A stretch of DNA of 8,947 nt from DASQVO01 sp035640715 (GTDB taxonomy: Bacteria; Actinomycetota; Actinomycetes; Streptosporangiales; Streptosporangiaceae), in NCBI GenBank assembly GCA_035640715.1, contig DASQVO010000299.1, forward strand, positions 1 to 8,947, in the 5' to 3' direction. The first letter of the stretch is position 1; the number at the start of each line of letters is the position of its first letter. Shown one piece after another: positions 5,949 through 8,947 of this stretch. The translations under genes and the position numbers were made by a program. The notes beneath the pieces were generated by a model. The model saw nothing but the letters and a program-made list of their open reading frames with translations, ran no database searches and was not told where the DNA came from.

Positions 5949-5971
5949 CCCGGCGAGACGATCTCGCCGGG
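5949..5971. promoter_or_regulatory. perfect palindrome, 10-bp arms, upstream of the DUF433-DUF5615 pair
   Basis: CCCGGCGAGA (5949-5958) and TCTCGCCGGG (5962-5971) are exact reverse complements around a 3-nt centre (CGA). This is the longest perfect short-loop inverted repeat I found in the window. It sits immediately after the last recognisable residue of the recombinase remnant and 55 bp before the DUF433 start. It may be an operator for autoregulation of the module, an RNA hairpin in its leader, or part of the recombination junction. Confidence 0.5.
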
Positions 5972-6359
5972 GAGTTCGTTGCGGTCCAGCCCGGTGGCGT
6001 GCGACTCATAGTCCAATCGCGGCCGGCGGACATGAGCGGCTGGTAAGTGGTCCAGCAGGTCTTCCTCCACGGCGTAGCGGTAGAACCCGGCGACGGTGCA
6101 CAGGCGCCGGGTGATGGTGGACGGGCACGGCCGCGGGTTTCCAGGTCGCGTGCGAAGCACTCAATGTCCGCCCTGCGCACCTCGAACAGGCGTACGTGGT
6201 GCTGGTGACACCAACTCGCGAACTGGCGCAGGTCCAGCTCGTACGCCCCGCGGGTCAACCCGCTGTATCCCACCAGGAACCGGCTAGCGCCAGCCTCTCG
6301 GCGTTCGTGAACACCGGTGCGGTCGGGACCAAGGCAGCGGACGGAGTTGTGGTGGTCAT
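5972..6359 (-). pseudogene. tyrosine recombinase/integrase N-terminal remnant, two frameshifts and truncated
   Basis: From ATG 6359, preceded by GGAGGTG at 6370-6364, the sequence encodes a phage-integrase N-terminal (SAM-like, core-binding) domain, but in three successive frames. Frame one reads MTTTTPSAALVPTAP and FTNAERLALAG up to 6282. After a 1-base loss at 6280-6281, frame two reads FLVGYSGLTRGAYELDLRQF, ASWCHQHHVRLFEVRRADIE and CFARDLETRGRAR up to 6121. After a second 1-base loss at 6119-6120, frame three reads TITRRLCTVAGFYRYAVEED, LLDHLPAAHVRRPRLDYES and HATGLDRNEL up to 5972. The catalytic domain with Arg, HxxR and Tyr is missing; the frame runs on through unrelated sequence to a TGA at 5893-5891. 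The good ribosome binding site shows it was once a functional start. It cannot encode an active enzyme now. Intact relatives are about 300-400 aa. Confidence 0.85.
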
Positions 6360-6660
6360 CGGGCACCTCCGGGGTCGGGCTGAGACTCGGAGGCTGGGCC
6401 TGCCAGAGCCCCAGCGACGTTGATTCAAATCACCGTTAAGCCCGCACGGGGTGATCGGCAGCGTCACAACGAGCTATCCCGTCGGCGAAGCGCTCTCTTC
6501 GAAGATCACACCGATCGCCGACTCTGTCTCTACCAACAGCCGTACCGATGGACTACGCGCCGCGCACCGAACGTCCGGTTCTGGCTCACGCTGTCGGTTC
6601 GTTGCAACCTCATCGCGGCAGATGAGTAAATGCTTGCGGATGCCAGCGGCCTGGACGATG
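6360..6660. other. about 300 bp without a convincing gene
   Basis: This is the upstream region of the recombinase remnant and the downstream region of the SET gene. A minus-strand frame ending at TAG 6476-6474 reads TDIVQAAGIRKHLLICRDE and, near its end, VRLLVETESAIGVIFEES. The composition is protein-like, but there is no good start, since the frame continues into the SET gene out of phase. No family is recognised. ATCACC (6429-6434) and GGTGAT (6450-6455) form a weak inverted repeat in the recombinase promoter region. Confidence 0.45.
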
Positions 6661-7173
6661 TCAGTGGGAGCTGTGTGTAATCCGGCGCAAGAGGTAGGCG
6701 GAGAAATAGTCCCCGTACTTGCGCTGTAGCTGGGGCAGCTGCCAATCCCGGCCGCCGATCGTGCGGCGGCACGAGGCTGTCCCGCACCGGCATTCCATCG
6801 CGCCGTCGTAGTCGTCAAACAGCGCGTAGTCGGTGGTCAGCTCCTCACCCGGCCGGATCTGGCGCATGGCTACCAGGACGATGTTCCCGGCGAAGCCCAC
6901 GTTTGGCTCGCATGAGTGGTTGAGGAAGAGCATCACCGGCTCGTACTCCGCCTCCTCCAGCGCCACCAAGTGGAAGCCGTCAGCGATCTGGACATCAGAG
7001 TTCTGCAGCTGCTGCGGCAGCGAGCGCAAGGTGGCGGTGTCGACGACATGGCCCCCCTTGATCGCAACGATCTCGTCCTTGCTGATCGCTACCGCCGCCA
7101 CCAGTCCACGTCCCTGGATTCCGCTGGGCTGGCCCTTCACCGCCTTCGGCGAGATGTAGCTCGAAGCAAGCAC
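6661..7173 (-). CDS. SET-domain protein-lysine methyltransferase
   Basis: 170 aa, a compact SET domain with post-SET cysteines. Visible motifs: SGIQGRGLVA (residues 17-26, S-adenosylmethionine contact), LFLNHSCEPNVGF (82-94, with the NHSCxPN pseudoknot core), EELTTDY (110-116, with the catalytic-site Tyr116) and CRCGTASC (C128, C130, C135), which could hold zinc with a cysteine such as C88. Proteins of this family transfer methyl groups from S-adenosylmethionine to lysine side chains; bacterial members are fairly common but their substrates are mostly unknown. GTG 7173 is preceded at 5 nt by AAAGGAG (7185-7179), a strong ribosome binding site. An ATG at 7178 is out of frame. The gene is divergent from the 97-aa gene at 7273, with about 100 bp between the starts. 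No histone-like or ribosomal target gene is adjacent. No truncation is seen. Confidence 0.9.
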   Translation of the reverse strand: MLASSYISPKAVKGQPSGIQGRGLVAAVAISKDEIVAIKGGHVVDTATLRSLPQQLQNSDVQIADGFHLVALEEAEYEPVMLFLNHSCEPNVGFAGNIVLVAMRQIRPGEELTTDYALFDDYDGAMECRCGTASCRRTIGGRDWQLPQLQRKYGDYFSAYLLRRITHSSH

Positions 7174-7178
7174 CGCAT

Positions 7179-7185
7179 CTCCTTT
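7179..7185 (-). promoter_or_regulatory. ribosome binding site deciding the SET gene start
   Basis: AAAGGAG on the minus strand lies 5 nt before GTG 7173. The frame stays open far upstream (to 7854), so this site is what fixes the start. It also coincides with the start of the SET homology (SYISPKAVKGQPSGIQGRG). Confidence 0.75.
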
Positions 7186-7272
7186 CCTTCGGCTCTGACA
7201 AAACCGATTCTTGTTGTACTTAGCACGCATCGCGGTATGAGCGGGCGTCGACTCGCGTGAGAACATGCGTCC

Positions 7273-7566
7273 ATGAGCAGCGACTTTGCCGTCGACGTGA
7301 GCGCCCTGGCGATCAACGTCACGATCCCGGAGGGGCTCCGCTGGACCGGCATCCGGCGCGGTGAGGAGTTCACGCTGACCACACTCAACGTCCGGCTCCT
7401 CCCGGACGGGCGTCTCGCGGCGAAGGCCTACGGCCGGCCGGCCGGCGGCGGCCGCGGCACATACGTCTCGTTCCCCGTGCCCAACAAGCCCGAGCTGGCG
7501 GCCCTGGTCGCCAAAGCTGCCAGTCGCGCCGGCGCGCTGTGGGCCGCCCACCGCGGTCTCAGCTGA
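7273..7566 (+). CDS. 97-aa actinomycete hypothetical protein
   Basis: Reads MSSDFAVDVSALAINVTIPE, then GLRWTGIRRGEEFTLTTLNV, RLLPDGRLAAKAYGRPAGGG, RGTYVSFPVPNKPELAALVA and KAASRAGALWAAHRGLS. It suggests a mostly beta fold (alternating strands around residues 5-70) and a C-terminal helix (73-94). No signal peptide or membrane segment. I do not recognise a named domain. Coding is supported by the protein-like composition, the clean start after an upstream stop, and its fit between the divergent SET gene and the convergent gene at 7691. The ribosome binding site is weak (GTGAGA about 11 nt upstream). An ATG at 7264 leads to an immediate stop. It could share a promoter region with the SET gene; a functional link is speculative. 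Confidence 0.65.
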   Translation: MSSDFAVDVSALAINVTIPEGLRWTGIRRGEEFTLTTLNVRLLPDGRLAAKAYGRPAGGGRGTYVSFPVPNKPELAALVAKAASRAGALWAAHRGLS

Positions 7567-7690
7567 AGGTCCGGCTGCTGTGACGGGGCTGGCGCGTCGA
7601 CGCACCAGTCTCGTAGGCGCACAGGATGCAGCAGACGCGACCTGAACTGCGCGCACCCGCAGCGGCATGAGCGGACGTAGCGCCCGGACC

Positions 7691-8308
7691 TCAGTGACTG
7701 CGATCGGGCTTCCTGCCCAATCGGTGCAGCAACCGATCCTGGCATGACGCGCCGGGAGAGAGCACACACTCGGGAGCGGCAAAGAACCGGTGAGTTGTTT
7801 CGGCGGCAGTGGGTGTTTCCGCCAAACCGGCATAGATCTCGTCGATATGGTCATCGATCCATGCGACCAGGCTCACGTTGAGGTTCTCATCCAAGCCGAC
7901 GGCCCGGGCCAGATCCCACGTGTGAATAGCGGTGTCGGTGGTCCGTACGGCCAGCGCCTGCCGCCCGGCCACGTGGCCCAGCGGATAATCGAGAACCTGC
8001 TGCAAAGCACCGGGCTGAGCGAATGCTCCGGCGCACTCTTGCACCGACTGGGTGTACGAACCAACCGGATCCGCGCCAAGCGCGTCGGCATCCCGCAGAC
8101 GCAGGAACTCCGCGCTGGTACCGCCATGCAGCAGATATACGTAGCTGAGGTTTCCCCGGGTCATATGGTTCACCAACTGGCGGATGTCCCACTCCGTGCA
8201 GGGTGTTGTCCAGCCCCATTGCTCCGGCCGCACCGCTTCCAGCCTCCGCCCGAACTCAGCGCTGGCAAGCAGGAACCGGTCAATGATCCCGTCGAAAGTA
8301 CTGCCCAT
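7691..8308 (-). CDS. TIGR03086/MDMPI-type metal-binding protein (DinB-like, mycothiol S-transferase fold)
   Basis: 205 aa, soluble. Conserved pieces: TPCTEWDIRQLVNHMTRGNL (residues 35-54), DTAIHTWDLARAVGLDENL (125-143) and a C-terminal SPGASCQDRLLHRLGRKP (184-201). The fold is a DinB/YfiT-like four-helix bundle. The expected metal triad is H48, an acidic residue D125 and H129. The family belongs with mycothiol-dependent maleylpyruvate isomerase relatives; most members are thought to be thiol S-transferases or simple metal proteins, and the substrate here is unknown. ATG 8308 starts where family homology begins, although its ribosome binding site is poor. GTG 8329 or TTG 8338 would add 7 or 10 residues. 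It converges with the 97-aa gene. Length is normal for the family. Confidence 0.85.
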   Translation of the reverse strand: MGSTFDGIIDRFLLASAEFGRRLEAVRPEQWGWTTPCTEWDIRQLVNHMTRGNLSYVYLLHGGTSAEFLRLRDADALGADPVGSYTQSVQECAGAFAQPGALQQVLDYPLGHVAGRQALAVRTTDTAIHTWDLARAVGLDENLNVSLVAWIDDHIDEIYAGLAETPTAAETTHRFFAAPECVLSPGASCQDRLLHRLGRKPDRSH

Positions 8309-8458
8309 ATGACAGAGTGTGCCGCTCACCTGCAGCAACTGCTGGCGGATATCCGACGCCGCATTATCCGCTCATCGGCATGACCGGGCGTTCGCAGTTG
8401 GGCCAGCCGCCCTGTATCGATGCTCGGCTAGCAGAAGCGATCGACTGGAGAAGGTCCT

Positions 8459-8656
8459 TCAGGGCCAGCTGCGGCTGGTTAGGACGAGACGGTACCCGTC
8501 GGGGTCCGCGATCGTGACGCCCCCGTGGTCCCAGTACGGATTGCGCGAGGCGACCTGGGTGCCGCCAGCATCAACCAGGCGGCTGATGATGGCTGCTTCG
8601 ACGTCTCCATTGAGGTAGAGCACGAGCAGGTCTTCCTCGGTTGGCGCAGGTTTCAT
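8459..8656 (-). pseudogene. C-terminal half of a VOC (glyoxalase-fold) protein
   Basis: 65 codons from ATG 8656: MKPAPTEEDLLVLYLNGDVE, then AAIISRLVDAGGTQVASRNP, YWDHGGVTIADPDGYRLVLT and SRSW. This is the second beta-alpha-beta-beta-beta unit typical of VOC proteins, including the NPYWDxxGxTxxDPDGYR signature. The expected first module, usually 55-65 residues with a metal-ligand His near the start, is absent: all three upstream minus-strand frames read as unrelated sequence. The open frame can be extended to 8746, but that extension has no VOC resemblance. A 5'-truncated gene is the simplest reading. A stand-alone half-VOC that dimerises is possible but there is no good ribosome binding site at 8656. 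Confidence 0.65.
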
Positions 8657-8947
8657 AGCCCGATCATCGCCGACGTCAGGCAGGGCAGGGACCGGTCGGC
8701 CGATTGGCCGGACGCGCTTGATCCGGCCACCAGCATGTTCACCCATATCACCCAGTTATGCGCTTCAAGACAACAGCCAGCACGACCGCGACGAAACACA
8801 CCGAACGGCGGCATTGTGCGTCTCGCAGCGACCGGACTGACGATCACGCTGGCAACAATGCCCTGGCCGGGTGCCGCAACCGGCGGCGGGTGGGGGGCGT
8901 CCAACTGGGGTGGACACATTGCTGACGCGCGGTGTCCGGTCCTCTCC
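8657..8947. other. about 290 bp at the right edge, nothing recognised
   Basis: Both strands were read in all frames. Open frames exist (for example minus-strand 8653-8919), but their composition is not convincing and no family is seen. This is where the missing first half of the VOC gene should lie, and it is not there. Confidence 0.45.

Noticed and set aside
7567..7691. Inverted repeat AGGTCCGG (7567-7574) and CCGGACCT (7684-7691) between two convergent genes
   Set aside because: Arms of 8 bp separated by 109 bp are expected by chance in GC-rich DNA and are too far apart for a terminator; noted only because the arms touch the two stop codons.
7790..8383. 197-codon plus-strand frame opposite the MDMPI-type gene
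   Set aside because: No motif; the minus-strand product has clear family signatures and the expected length.
1..8947. CRISPR arrays, tRNA/rRNA genes, attachment-site duplications, intact insertion sequences
   Set aside because: No regularly spaced repeats, no T-loop GTTCGA context with a cloverleaf, no transposase motifs and no matching direct repeats flanking the recombinase remnant were seen by eye.

Overview
The window is GC-rich (roughly two thirds G+C by eye) and reads as chromosomal DNA of an actinomycete. The family content points the same way: a CYTH-CHAD protein, a PAS-GAF-PP2C (SpoIIE-type) phosphatase, the tail of a TPR-bearing XRE regulator, a mycothiol-S-transferase-fold protein, and GTG starts with 4-nt stop/start overlaps. 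I cannot name a genus; Streptosporangiales or Catenulisporales-like lineages would fit.

Layout, left to right. 148-1665 (+): intact CYTH-CHAD protein. 1685-1930 (-): small conserved-looking actinomycete protein, converging on it. 1927-2251: a scar where the C-terminal ends of two genes that once faced away from each other meet, one of them the tail of an XRE/TPR regulator. 2252-3004: about 750 bp without a convincing gene, with a 17-bp tandem repeat, an AT-richer patch and a hairpin. 3005-4738 (+): intact PAS-GAF-PP2C phosphatase. 4739-4933 (-): the first 65 codons of an aminoglycoside-phosphotransferase-like kinase, cut off exactly at the phosphatase stop codon. 4934-5343: no convincing gene, one candidate operator. 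5344-5894 (-): a complete two-gene toxin-antitoxin-type module (DUF433 then DUF5615) joined by a GTGA overlap. 5972-6359 (-): N-terminal part of a tyrosine recombinase with two single-base frameshifts and no catalytic domain. 6360-6660: no gene. 6661-7173 (-): intact SET-domain methyltransferase, divergent from 7273-7566 (+), a 97-aa unknown. 7691-8308 (-): TIGR03086/MDMPI-type metal-binding protein. 8459-8656 (-): C-terminal half of a VOC (glyoxalase-fold) protein. 8657-8947: nothing recognised.

The intact genes do not form one pathway. The pattern is an accessory or decaying stretch: single regulatory or stress-type genes separated by gene fragments (XRE tail, kinase head, recombinase head, VOC tail), consistent with repeated deletion and insertion. 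The recombinase remnant beside the DUF433/DUF5615 pair suggests a former mobile island. I see no CRISPR array, tRNA, rRNA or intact insertion sequence. I did not find convincing evidence for a new multi-gene system. The most interesting points are the 10-bp perfect palindrome at the recombinase/toxin-antitoxin junction, the exact kinase/phosphatase boundary, the head-to-head deletion scar, and the bacterial SET-domain enzyme.
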